From: Guptibacillus hwajinpoensis
Lineage (GTDB): Bacteria; Bacillota; Bacilli; Bacillales; Bacillaceae_O
Direction: 5' to 3'
Assembly (NCBI GenBank): GCA_016841765.1
Contig: JAENYN010000008.1
Coordinates: 1 to 64,000 of the forward strand
DNA length: 64,000 nt
Every line of letters begins with the position of its first letter. The first letter of the stretch is position 1. Under the pieces are notes generated by a model. That model searched no databases, was not told the origin of the DNA, and saw only the letters and a list, made by a program, of their open reading frames with translations. Of this stretch, positions 55,288 to 63,437 are shown in pieces. Both the position numbers and the translations under genes were made by a program.

Positions 55288-56556
55288 TCATCCAAAAAAT
55301 CCGAATACCCCATAAATCAGCATCGAAACAACCGCAAGCACGATTCCGACCAGCGATTCGTACGGAACCAGCCTGAGCCGCTCCTTTATATCCATGTGGA
55401 TACTTCCTGCAGATGCATGGAAGAAGCCGCCGTGCGGGAGGTGGTCGAAAACCGTTGCACCTGCATGTATCATTGCCGCCCCGGCAAGTGCCGATACGCC
55501 AAGCTCAAGCAAAGTCGTGCTGAACACGTTGCCGGCGACAACCGTTGCTGCAGCTGTAGATGCAGTCGCCAGCGACATGAAAGCACCTGATACCGGAGCA
55601 AGAACATATGCCGGCAGCCCGGAAGCTGTCAGGCCATCTATGACAATGTCCTTTACTGCCGAGTTTCCGATCACACCGGCAAGCGCGCCGGTTCCTAAGA
55701 GCATGATTGCCACACCAGACATTTTTGCCAATCCTGATATCGCATACTCATTTACGTGCCTTGTTTTTCCCATCAGCACTGCTCCGATGATGCCACCGGC
55801 AGGAAGTGCGATGAGCGGATCGATTGCGATTCCGAACAGCGGCCGGAGCGCCAGGAGAAAAATAGTGGCCAGCGGAGCAGCAATCGCTGCGGCAAACACC
55901 GGCTGCCCCTGGTTTTCTGCCGTTTTGACTTCATTAATTCCCACAAATCCCCCTTTGCCGGCAAGACGCCCGGCAATGAAGTAAGTGGCAGCAATTCCGA
56001 AGACAGCAGGAATAATGCCTGCTGCCATAACTGAAGTCAGCGGCACATCAAACGCATTCGCCGCCGCAATGGTGTTCGGGTTAGGCGAAATTAAGTTCCC
56101 GGCTTTGCCGCCGCCCACCATCGCCACCAAAATCCCCGGCTTGGAAAGATTGGCACGATGAGCAATGGCAAGAGCGATCGGGGCAGTTGTAATGACAGCA
56201 ACGGTAATGAATACACCTATTGCTGTCAAAATCATCGCCGCAAGGGCAAGGGCAAGCAATGCCCTCTTCTCACCGAGTCTCTTTACAATCGTTTCGGCGA
56301 TCACCCCCGCAGCGCCTGATTCCAGCAACACACCGACAAGCACACCGGCAGTCAAAATCCGGATCACAGCCGGGATGATCCCCTTTGCTCCCTCCATCAT
56401 AATCTCGACTGTTCCCGCAAGTCCGGCACCACCGATCAGACCGCCAAGCAGCGCCCCGGCAATCATCCCATAAGCAGGCGAAACCTTCTTCAAAATGAGC
56501 GCAATGGCAATAACCAGCCCGGCAAGCGCCCCCAGAGCAGACACCTCTATATCCAA
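55288..56556 (-). CDS. GntP-family permease 2 (paralog of the one at 44688)
   Basis: 422 aa with the same length and signatures as permease 1: GMIAGALLGGLIGGAG, AMVGGGKAGNLISPNPN and LPHGGFFHASAG. Both ends are highly similar; the loop after residue 200 (GINEVKTAENQGQ against TAEELTTTKHDK) differs most. Likely a glycerate or gluconate proton symporter under CdaR control. Confidence 0.9.
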   Translation of the reverse strand: MDIEVSALGALAGLVIAIALILKKVSPAYGMIAGALLGGLIGGAGLAGTVEIMMEGAKGIIPAVIRILTAGVLVGVLLESGAAGVIAETIVKRLGEKRALLALALAAMILTAIGVFITVAVITTAPIALAIAHRANLSKPGILVAMVGGGKAGNLISPNPNTIAAANAFDVPLTSVMAAGIIPAVFGIAATYFIAGRLAGKGGFVGINEVKTAENQGQPVFAAAIAAPLATIFLLALRPLFGIAIDPLIALPAGGIIGAVLMGKTRHVNEYAISGLAKMSGVAIMLLGTGALAGVIGNSAVKDIVIDGLTASGLPAYVLAPVSGAFMSLATASTAAATVVAGNVFSTTLLELGVSALAGAAMIHAGATVFDHLPHGGFFHASAGSIHMDIKERLRLVPYESLVGIVLAVVSMLIYGVFGFFG

Positions 56557-56635
56557 ATCATAATCCCCCTATGTAAACGACCTGTCATTTTCTACACTTG
56601 CTATTCTAACAGAATACGTGCAGCGGAGTGTGAAG

Positions 56636-56670
56636 GAATTGCCTGGCAATTGCCGGGCAATTCCCAGGCG
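56636..56670. repeat. GCCTGGCAATTGC palindromic element, copy 4
   Basis: GGAATTGCCTGGCAATTGCC and GGGCAATTCCCAGG, a less perfect copy upstream of gntP2. The remaining 56671-56918 holds only the lipoprotein promoter region and no gene. Confidence 0.75.
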
Positions 56671-56918
56671 ATTTTTCGTGATTTCCCCACAAAAAATAAA
56701 AATGGCCAGAAAGCTTAACTAGTTCGGTTTTGGAGTACAAAAATCGATTTCAAAGTAAGGTTCGCATCCTTGTAAAGGTTTTATGGGATTTTATGTTAAA
56801 TCAACACAAGGAAAGCGAGCCACTCATCCCTGACTTTAAGAATTACAATGATTTGGAAAATTTATGGTAAAATAATAATAATAAGGATAGCGGAAATCTT
56901 GCTGATATGGGGGATAAC

Positions 56919-57407
56919 ATGAAAAAGAATAAACTTTTAATTACCGCTGTTTTGTTGTCAGTCCTGGTTTTGTTTACCGGCTGTTCAGAAAAAAGCGATG
57001 GGGATATCGAAGTTGCAAGGATTTTTGTGGCTAATGAATTCACCGGACCTGATGTTGACCTAAAAAATGCTCTTGATAGGGGACCGAGTTCACCGGAATT
57101 AAAAAAGTACCTTGAAATGAATTATGAATCCATTGTCGCAGACCCGGAAGCTTTTTATAACAAGAACATTATCTTAATGTATCTCAGTGCTGCTCACAGA
57201 AACGAATATCAATTATTCCCACGGAATATCGACATCGAAAAGGTCGATAGTGCGAGTGATGAATATTATTATGAAGTCGAAGTGGAATACAGCAAGGATG
57301 GAGAATCCAAAACAGCTGCTGCATCAGGACGGGTTAACATCAATAAGGACGGCAAAATCTCAATCGTACGTAATCAAACGCGGGAATTGATTCATCTGTT
57401 AAATTGA
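56919..57407 (+). CDS. Small lipoprotein, unknown function
   Basis: 162 aa from ATG 56919 (GGGGGATAAC upstream). Lipoprotein signal peptide with lipobox VLFTGCSE. The mature part is acidic, with a beta-rich end (YYYEVEVEYSKDGESKTAAA, GRVNINKDGKISIV) that looks like a cystatin/NTF2-like small fold. No family recognised. The stop is 10 bp before the next small gene. Confidence 0.75.
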   Translation: MKKNKLLITAVLLSVLVLFTGCSEKSDGDIEVARIFVANEFTGPDVDLKNALDRGPSSPELKKYLEMNYESIVADPEAFYNKNIILMYLSAAHRNEYQLFPRNIDIEKVDSASDEYYYEVEVEYSKDGESKTAAASGRVNINKDGKISIVRNQTRELIHLLN

Positions 57408-57417
57408 TTGGGGAACA

Positions 57418-57609
57418 ATGAAACAAAATCCATTAGAAGTTAGATTAATTCAGGGGGAAGAAATTAGGGAAGATATTAACACCAATTGCCCTACATTAAA
57501 CTTACAAGTTGACGAAGAAAAAGTTGGAAAACAATATGCGCTTCATTTTTTGCGGAACGACGGAGAAAACCTTAAAGGTCACAGTGTATTAAACTTTAAA
57601 ATTAAATAA
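57418..57609 (+). CDS. Small hypothetical protein
   Basis: 63 aa, soluble, mixed charge (MKQNPLEVRLIQGEEIRED, LHFLRNDGENLKGHSVLNFK). GGGGAACA precedes ATG. It lies directly behind the lipoprotein gene and ahead of a shared terminator. No family recognised. Confidence 0.55.
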   Translation: MKQNPLEVRLIQGEEIREDINTNCPTLNLQVDEEKVGKQYALHFLRNDGENLKGHSVLNFKIK

Positions 57610-57676
57610 AATTATTTCCATAAAGGAGCACCATCCTTGATTTACGGGCACCTTAGTTGGATTTTACTTGGAATGC

Positions 57677-57704
57677 AAAAGACCGATTTAGCAATCGGTC
57701 TTTT
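57677..57704 (+). terminator. Terminator of the lipoprotein operon
   Basis: AAAAGACCGAT/ATCGGTCTTTT with a 6-nt loop and T-run. Confidence 0.9.
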
Positions 57705-57831
57705 CTTCGCATATAAATTATGTCGTTTTCGTATATTGTTTTTTCGCAATTACGAGACGCTAATGATTTCCCTTAAATATCAATAAAAAAGAGGTCCTAT
57801 TCTTATGCGAATTAAGCTTCTTTTTTTAATG

Positions 57832-58149
57832 TTATTTTACTGTTTGTACTTCAAAACCGAACCCGTTACAGAAACCTGAGCATGTTAACCTGAATTTGTC
57901 CTCGGCATACCGATCATTCATGATTTTTCTGACCCGCGCCTTCCCGATTGCCCGTCTGATGTTTTGATCAAATTGAATGAGCCGCCGATACTTCTCATTT
58001 GAATACAGTTCCTTGAACCAGTCGAACTCCCGTAACTGATCAGCGTTTTTTTCAATTCGTTTCGTTGTCGGTTTCCCAAACATGCTGTAAGCGATTAGTT
58101 CAATGAAATCGCTAAGCAAATCCAAAATTACAGCCAGAAGCTCCCACAT
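57832..58149 (-). CDS. Small hypothetical protein
   Basis: 105 aa with a hydrophobic N-terminus (about 3-22, ELLAVILDLLSDFIELIAYS) and a basic helical rest (RRLIQFDQNIRRAIGKARVR), ending near two Cys (LTCSGFCNGFGF). TAGGAGGATACACAA precedes ATG. Possibly membrane-associated; no family recognised. Confidence 0.65.
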   Translation of the reverse strand: MWELLAVILDLLSDFIELIAYSMFGKPTTKRIEKNADQLREFDWFKELYSNEKYRRLIQFDQNIRRAIGKARVRKIMNDRYAEDKFRLTCSGFCNGFGFEVQTVK

Positions 58150-58249
58150 TTGTGTATCCTCCTAAAAATAAACACCTTTATCTTGTCTGTTTATACGTCT
58201 TAGACTTCGAGATGTTCCAAAAAATGGAAGACAATTTTTTATGGGGCAT

Positions 58250-58560
58250 GTTTTTGGTTTGCGGAGCTATCTCCCGAGCCGGCTTTCATGCCATATATTT
58301 GGTTTTTCTGGCCGTATAATTGCTGATTCACGCCGTATGGCCCTTCATTCACGCCATTTCTGTTTCTGCTCCCCGGCCCGATTTGCGCTTTCCCTCCGTT
58401 CAAGCCAGTATTCACGCGGAACGGCCGGTGGTTCGCGCGCTTCACTTGCTTTTTCACGCCAAAGTCCACCCATATCACGCCAAACCATTGCTTTCGCGCT
58501 GTACACGGAGGTTTTCACACCGTAACGGACCGGTTTCACGCTAAATATGAAAGCTTCCAG
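58250..58560 (-). repeat. 21-bp-period degenerate tandem repeat
   Basis: On the minus strand, units of about 21 bp starting GGCGTGAA or a variant (GGTGTGAAAAC, GGCGTGAATCAG, GGCCAGAAAAAC, GGCATGAAAGCC) repeat over about 300 bp. Since 21 is a multiple of three, they give spurious open frames with Y-G-x-K and W-R-x-K repeats. No gene is supported in 58150-58629. Confidence 0.75.
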
Positions 58561-58597
58561 TGTGAATCCACTCGCTGCCCCAATCCGTAACAAAAAA

Positions 58598-58618
58598 CGG
58601 CAGGCCCCAGGCCTGCCG
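58598..58618 (-). terminator. Terminator of the alcohol dehydrogenase gene
   Basis: CGGCAGGCC/GGCCTGCCG stem with a 3-nt loop and TTTTTTG on the minus strand. Confidence 0.9.
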
Positions 58619-58629
58619 CACTCTTCACC

Positions 58630-59793
58630 TTACAAAGAGTTCTTCAAAATCTCCAACACATTCTCTTTATTCAACTTTTTAAAGTTGCCGAATTCTCCGT
58701 TTGCCATTGCCTTATCCGCAATGACATCAAGCTTTTCATCCCCTATTTCATAATAGGCGAGGGTTTCCGGTGCACCGATGCTCGTCCAGAAGACACGCAG
58801 TTTTTCAATCCCCTCGACGGCGATTTCCCGGTCGTCTTTGCCGGCTGGATGGACATCGAATACGCGGATGGCAAATTGCTTGAAGCGTTCCACGTTCGTA
58901 TCAAGGGCATGTATCATCCAGCTCGGGAACAGGATGGCCAGGCCGCCGGCATGCGGGATGTCATAGACAGCGGAGACAGCATGCTCAATGTTATGAGTGG
59001 CCCAGTCGCCGCGGTAGCCCATTTGCAGCATCCCATTAAGGGCAATAGTGCCGGAATACATGATGGTTTCCCGGTATTCATAGTTCTCAAGGTCACCGAG
59101 CAGTTTTGGTGCTGTTTCGATGACGGTTTTAAGCGTCGATTCACAGAGCCGATCCTGGAGCGGCGTGTTGTTCACGTTATGGAAGTACTGCTCCATGATA
59201 TGTGTCATCATGTCGACGATACCGTAAATCGTCTGGTTTTTCGGTACGGTGAATGTATTTTCCGGGTCGAGAATGGAAAATTGCGGGAAGGTCACCGGGC
59301 TTCCCCATCCATACTTTTCCCGTGTCTCCCAGTTGGTGATGACAGAGCCTGCGTTCATTTCGGAACCGGTCGCAGCCAGTGTCAGAACCGTTCCGAATGG
59401 AAGAGCTTCGTTTGCCGGCGCTTTTTTGGTGACAAGGTCCCAGACGTCGCCGTCATACTTGGCGCCGGCCGCTATTGCTTTGGTTGCATCGATTGTGCTT
59501 CCGCCGCCAACGGCTAATATAAATTCAATTTGTTCGTTTTTGCAGATTTCCACACCTTTTTGAACGGTTGTAAGACGTGGGTTCGGCTCAACGCCAGGAA
59601 GTTCAGATACTTCCGCGCCAATTTCGTTCAGTATATTTAAGACATTATCGTAAAGCCCGTTTCGCTTGATGCTGCCGCCGCCATATACAAGCAAGACTTT
59701 TTTGCCGAATTGCGGGATCTCGGTTTTAAGCTGTTCAACCTGCCCTTTACCGAAAATCAGCTTTACAGGGTTATAAAACGTGAAATTATCCAT
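58630..59793 (-). CDS. yugJ: Iron-containing alcohol dehydrogenase (YugJ-like butanol dehydrogenase)
   Basis: 387 aa from ATG 59793 (GAGAGGAGCCGAAACAA), the same length as B. subtilis YugJ. NAD(P) loop [20 protein letters not shown] (about 95-115), [20 protein letters not shown], and metal ligands in [32 protein letters not shown]. It reduces aldehydes to alcohols in the cytosol. Divergent from yuzA, as in the yug cluster. Confidence 0.92.
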   Translation of the reverse strand: MDNFTFYNPVKLIFGKGQVEQLKTEIPQFGKKVLLVYGGGSIKRNGLYDNVLNILNEIGAEVSELPGVEPNPRLTTVQKGVEICKNEQIEFILAVGGGSTIDATKAIAAGAKYDGDVWDLVTKKAPANEALPFGTVLTLAATGSEMNAGSVITNWETREKYGWGSPVTFPQFSILDPENTFTVPKNQTIYGIVDMMTHIMEQYFHNVNNTPLQDRLCESTLKTVIETAPKLLGDLENYEYRETIMYSGTIALNGMLQMGYRGDWATHNIEHAVSAVYDIPHAGGLAILFPSWMIHALDTNVERFKQFAIRVFDVHPAGKDDREIAVEGIEKLRVFWTSIGAPETLAYYEIGDEKLDVIADKAMANGEFGNFKKLNKENVLEILKNSL

Positions 59794-60008
59794 TTGTTTC
59801 GGCTCCTCTCTCTTCATTTTTCAATCCATAGTATGGATGACTTTAACAAAAAAATAAAGAATTTCGTCTGAGCATGCATAATTTTTACAGTTATTCGGCA
59901 TTCTATAAATGTATGTTCAACCGAAAGGGCTATTGCATTCATCTGCAAGCAGTTCACTTTCTTATTGGACATCTTTAAAAAATCGAAAAGAACTAAGGAG
60001 GAAATAAC

Positions 60009-60239
60009 ATGAGTGCATGGCAACGCATAGCTCTTACTCTTATTATCATCGGAGCCATTAACTGGGGACTTATCGGCTTTTTCCAATTTGACCTTGTCGC
60101 CTCTCTATTTGGCGGCCAGGATTCCGGACTGGCCCGGATCGTCTACAGCCTGGTAGGCCTCGCCGGACTCGGAGCGCTCTCCCTTCTATTCAAACCATCT
60201 GAAGAAGTGGATCCCAGCACCGAACCGAATAAAGCATAA
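60009..60239 (+). CDS. yuzA: DUF378-family membrane protein (YuzA)
   Basis: 76 aa, two membrane segments around GAINWGLIGFFQFDLVASLF, the DUF378 hallmark. AAGGAGGAAATAAC precedes ATG. Function unknown. It lies between yugI and yugJ as in B. subtilis. Confidence 0.92.
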   Translation: MSAWQRIALTLIIIGAINWGLIGFFQFDLVASLFGGQDSGLARIVYSLVGLAGLGALSLLFKPSEEVDPSTEPNKA

Positions 60240-60246
60240 CAGAATG

Positions 60247-60279
60247 GTGCCTGGCAATTGCCTCGCAATTGCCAGGCAC
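60247..60279 (+). terminator. yuzA terminator formed by a GCCTGGCAATTGC element (copy 5)
   Basis: GTGCCTGGCAATTGC/GCAATTGCCAGGCAC with a 3-nt loop followed by TTTTT. Here the dispersed palindrome serves as an intrinsic terminator, 8 bp past the stop. Confidence 0.9.
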
Positions 60280-60386
60280 TTTTTCCTCTCAATTTTTTCT
60301 CCCAATCCAAAAAATCCGTCCATTTGCACAACGAATCATCCGCCGAGGTGCAAGCAGGAGTCCGACCATTTATCCTTACATACAAA

Positions 60387-60415
60387 AACAGCCTGCTGCT
60401 TTCGCAGAGGCTGTT
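60387..60415 (-). terminator. yugI terminator
   Basis: AACAGCCT/AGGCTGTT with inner TGC/GCA and a T-run on the minus strand. Confidence 0.85.
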
Positions 60416-60418
60416 TTT

Positions 60419-60790
60419 TCACTTCTTCATATCGGATTGTTCGATCCACTCTTCAAGCTTGTCTTTCAGAGTGTTGAAGCCTTTAGGGGCTTCTTCGGTT
60501 TGCTGCTTCGGAATTTTGCGTTCAGGTTTTTTCTCTTCTTTTGGCGGTTCCTCGGTTGCCCGGATGGACAGCCCGATTTTTCCGGAGGCCTCATCCACAG
60601 AGATAATTTTGACTGTGACAGTATCACCTACGGAAAGATGTTCGTTGACATCTTTCACGAATCCGTGCGTGATTTCTGAAATATGGACCAATCCCTGTGT
60701 ATTTCCGTCAAGTGCAACAAAGGCACCATATGGTTGGATACCGGTAACCTTACCTTCAACAATACTTCCGACATTAAATTTTTCAGACAT
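60419..60790 (-). CDS. yugI: S1-domain RNA-binding protein, general stress protein 13 type (YugI)
   Basis: 123 aa. One S1 domain (about 5-75: VGSIVEGKVTGIQPYGAFVA, GLVHISEITHGFVKDV), then a charged Pro/Lys/Glu linker and a short helix (LKDKLEEWIEQSD). Binds RNA or ribosomes. Synteny with yuzA and yugJ supports YugI. Confidence 0.92.
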   Translation of the reverse strand: MSEKFNVGSIVEGKVTGIQPYGAFVALDGNTQGLVHISEITHGFVKDVNEHLSVGDTVTVKIISVDEASGKIGLSIRATEEPPKEEKKPERKIPKQQTEEAPKGFNTLKDKLEEWIEQSDMKK

Positions 60791-60869
60791 GGAAACACTC
60801 CCGACTATACTTTTTCGCGCATTTAGGAATTATACCACAGAATGCTTCCATTTTCAAAAGAAAACCGGC

Positions 60870-60901
60870 AACCCGGCTGGCCATTTACAGCCAGCCGGGT
60901 T
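60870..60901 (-). terminator. Terminator of the second ECF operon
   Basis: ACCCGGCTGGC/GCCAGCCGGGT, 11-bp arms, overlapping the region just past the anti-sigma stop; T-rich downstream. Confidence 0.7.
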
Positions 60902-60907
60902 ATCCGG

Positions 60908-62656
60908 TCAAGGCGTGCCGATATTAACAACCTCCAGCGGCTGATACGGAATCCGCCATACGCCCTCTTCACCCCGGATGGTGGTGAATACTCTTTTCAC
61001 ATCGACATACTGTCCCTCCAGCGTGAAGACCATGCTGTTTTCATCCTTTTTCTCGGCCCGGACCGTGTGAATTTCGTTTACCAGCTTCCTGTATTCTTCA
61101 GCGGCCTGGCTTTCTTCAGCAAAAACCTCTTTAGCCGGTGTCTGATCATCCTTCAAAAGCAGCTTATAGTGTGTTGCCGTATCGCCGTTTTGCCCTGCTT
61201 CCATATAAATTTTCATCACGTCATATGGAGTCAGTCCTTTAAGCAGCTCGTTAACCTGGTCATCGTCTCCCGCCGCCTTCAATTCATCGTATCTCGACAC
61301 CAGCTCCCCTGATAACTCGAGCGGCTTCTTGCCGTAAAAGTCTGTTGAACTGTCCTTCCCGTTCACCAGCTCAGGCCAGTCAACAGCGTAATCCGCAACT
61401 GCCTCCGTCCGTTTGAAATCATGCTTCTTCAACAGCTCATAATAGTTTTTCACAATCGGATAAGTTTCCGTATCCCGATGATCCTTCATGAACCGCTCGA
61501 AGCTCGCTTTCACATCATGTTTCAAAAAGCCTTCCTCGTTAAATGCGGGACTGTTGTCGATTCCGAAAAGGTAAGCGTTCACCATGTATTTGTATTCCTG
61601 ATAAATTTCAACCGACTTGTCAAAATTCGGGTGCTGCAGCAGGAACAGCTCCGTTTCGATAATCCGGCCGCCCAGTTTATCCCATCCGCCGACAACATAT
61701 CCGTCTACCGCCCATTTCAAATTAGGCTGAAGGCCGATATAAGCATCGAGTGCCTCCGGAAGCTTGTCACCGAATGTTTTGATGTACTTTGGATAATCGA
61801 TTTCAAGCTGAAGCATCCCTTCTCCGTCCAGAACGAAACGGTATCCGTTATCGAGGACAAACTGCGCTTCAACCCCGGCTGCCTTGTTTTCAGGGTGAAC
61901 CCCCCTATTCAGCGAATCCACAATCGGCTTGCTCAGCACCTTCATCTTGCTCTTTTCATTAAAACGCTCCAGCATGAGATTCTGCAATTCCTCCTGCTTT
62001 GTCAGCAGGTTTGGAAACGATACTTCAAATTCACCCTGTGACATCTCTTTAAGCTCATTCAGATCTTGTGCCGGCGTGTTCAACTGCCTGCTGATCCGTT
62101 CAGCTGCATAATTGTAGGCAGCCGCCATATCTTCCTTCGTCTTAAAGCCGGTTTCGGAAAAATAGGTCAGTTCGGATTTGGCCTTCTGCACAAATGTGAA
62201 TTGTTCCAGCATGACATCGGTATCCAATTGTGCAGCCAGATTCGCAAGTTCCTTTTCATACAGGTTTTTCAGCTTATTAAGCGCTGTTTCCTTATCTTCC
62301 TCTGTGACGGCGGCCGAATCGCCAGTCAGGCTGTACTCACCGTCCATGTTTGTATCGCCATTTTCGTTAGGGCTTTTTTCCAGGCTGCTCTCCTGCGGCG
62401 TATTGCTTTCCGCTGCATTTTCGGCCCGCTCCTCCATGCCCCCGCTCAGCAGCTGTGCGGACAGGACACCGGCTATCAAGAGGACGCCGATAAAACTTGC
62501 CGCCGCAGTCCATGCCGACCAGTTCCGTTTCGGTTTTGCCGGTTTTTCCTTCTGTTTAATATGATCGATTATGCTATCTGATGATGTTGCGGACGGCAGG
62601 CTGTTGTATGATTTTTTCAAGCTTTCCAGGCGTTTTTCCAAATACTCTTCACCCAT
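60908..62656 (-). CDS. Large anti-sigma factor-like membrane protein
   Basis: 582 aa. A cytosolic N-terminus (about 1-45) binds the sigma factor by analogy, one membrane segment follows (about 48-70, AAASFIGVLLIAGVLSAQLL), then a long extracytoplasmic part with helical and folded sections (LLTKQEELQNLMLERFNEKS, VDGYVVGGWDKLGGRIIETE). AAAGGAGGGCGGCTATA precedes ATG; it overlaps the sigma gene by 8 bp. The external part is unusually large for this class, and no family was recognised. Confidence 0.75.
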   Translation of the reverse strand: MGEEYLEKRLESLKKSYNSLPSATSSDSIIDHIKQKEKPAKPKRNWSAWTAAASFIGVLLIAGVLSAQLLSGGMEERAENAAESNTPQESSLEKSPNENGDTNMDGEYSLTGDSAAVTEEDKETALNKLKNLYEKELANLAAQLDTDVMLEQFTFVQKAKSELTYFSETGFKTKEDMAAAYNYAAERISRQLNTPAQDLNELKEMSQGEFEVSFPNLLTKQEELQNLMLERFNEKSKMKVLSKPIVDSLNRGVHPENKAAGVEAQFVLDNGYRFVLDGEGMLQLEIDYPKYIKTFGDKLPEALDAYIGLQPNLKWAVDGYVVGGWDKLGGRIIETELFLLQHPNFDKSVEIYQEYKYMVNAYLFGIDNSPAFNEEGFLKHDVKASFERFMKDHRDTETYPIVKNYYELLKKHDFKRTEAVADYAVDWPELVNGKDSSTDFYGKKPLELSGELVSRYDELKAAGDDDQVNELLKGLTPYDVMKIYMEAGQNGDTATHYKLLLKDDQTPAKEVFAEESQAAEEYRKLVNEIHTVRAEKKDENSMVFTLEGQYVDVKRVFTTIRGEEGVWRIPYQPLEVVNIGTP

Positions 62657-63206
62657 TATAGCCGCCCTCCTTTCGCTCTTCTTCTTCGAATGCTGATTTT
62701 AACAATTTCTTCGCCCGCAGCAGCCTCGTCTTTACGGTTGATAAGGTCAGTTCCATGATTTCCGCGATTTCATCGTATTTTTTATCATGAAAATAATAGA
62801 GCACCAGCGGAATCCGGTATTTTTCGTCCAGCTTCTGGATACATACATGAAGGAGATGGTCTTCTTCATGTTGAAGCACCTGATGCTCTGTCGGCGCATA
62901 GGTTTCCTGCCGTTCCTGCTTGAGCTTGATCACTTTCCGTGTGTCTGACGAACGCTTGCGGGCGGCATCACGCGTCACATTCAATGTGATTTTGTAAAGC
63001 CAGGTTGTGAATTTAGCTGTGTGATATTGGTCCAGGAAGCGGTATACACGCAGAAACACCTCCTGGGTCACATCTTCTATTTCGCTCGGACGGTTTCCGA
63101 GCTGATAAGCAAACCGCTCGACCACCGGTAAATACAGATCGACCAGTTCGCGAAATGCATGCATATCATGATTTTTCGCTTTCTCGATTAATTCCAATTC
63201 TTCCAT
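62649..63206 (-). CDS. ECF-type RNA polymerase sigma factor (second)
   Basis: 185 aa: region 2 (SEIEDVTQEVFLRVYRFLDQ, KFTTWLYKITLNVTRD) and region 4 (KYRIPLVLYYFHDKKYDEIA, LTLSTVKTRLLRAKKLLKS). Co-translated with the large membrane protein downstream, its probable anti-sigma. Resembles the SigW/SigX/SigV class by layout. The promoter at 63237 fits autoregulation. Confidence 0.92.
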   Translation of the reverse strand: MEELELIEKAKNHDMHAFRELVDLYLPVVERFAYQLGNRPSEIEDVTQEVFLRVYRFLDQYHTAKFTTWLYKITLNVTRDAARKRSSDTRKVIKLKQERQETYAPTEHQVLQHEEDHLLHVCIQKLDEKYRIPLVLYYFHDKKYDEIAEIMELTLSTVKTRLLRAKKLLKSAFEEEERKEGGYNG

Positions 63207-63236
63207 GGCGCGCCTGCCCCCCTTTTTTCACTTATA

Positions 63237-63264
63237 TAACGCAGCCAGAAAAAAGAAAGTTGCA
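63237..63264 (-). promoter_or_regulatory. Candidate ECF autoregulatory promoter 2
   Basis: TGCAAC, 17 nt, CGTTATA on the minus strand, about 30-60 bp upstream of the sigma start. Same AAC-N17-CGT geometry as 29456-29484. Confidence 0.65.
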
Positions 63265-63437
63265 AAAAACTTTTTCTGGAAAATAATCCGGGCATACTAA
63301 CCAGAGCCAACGATTTTCCCATTATTTTCATGACCCATCTTATGCCATATTCCTCTTTCCATCATACTATTGACATGCATCGGCACGCACTATATAGTAA
63401 GAAAAATCAGACGTTAACATTCGATTTGGAGGCTGTT

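Noticed and set aside
58239-58593. Small open frames on both strands
   Set aside because: They arise from the 21-bp repeat period, which is a multiple of three.
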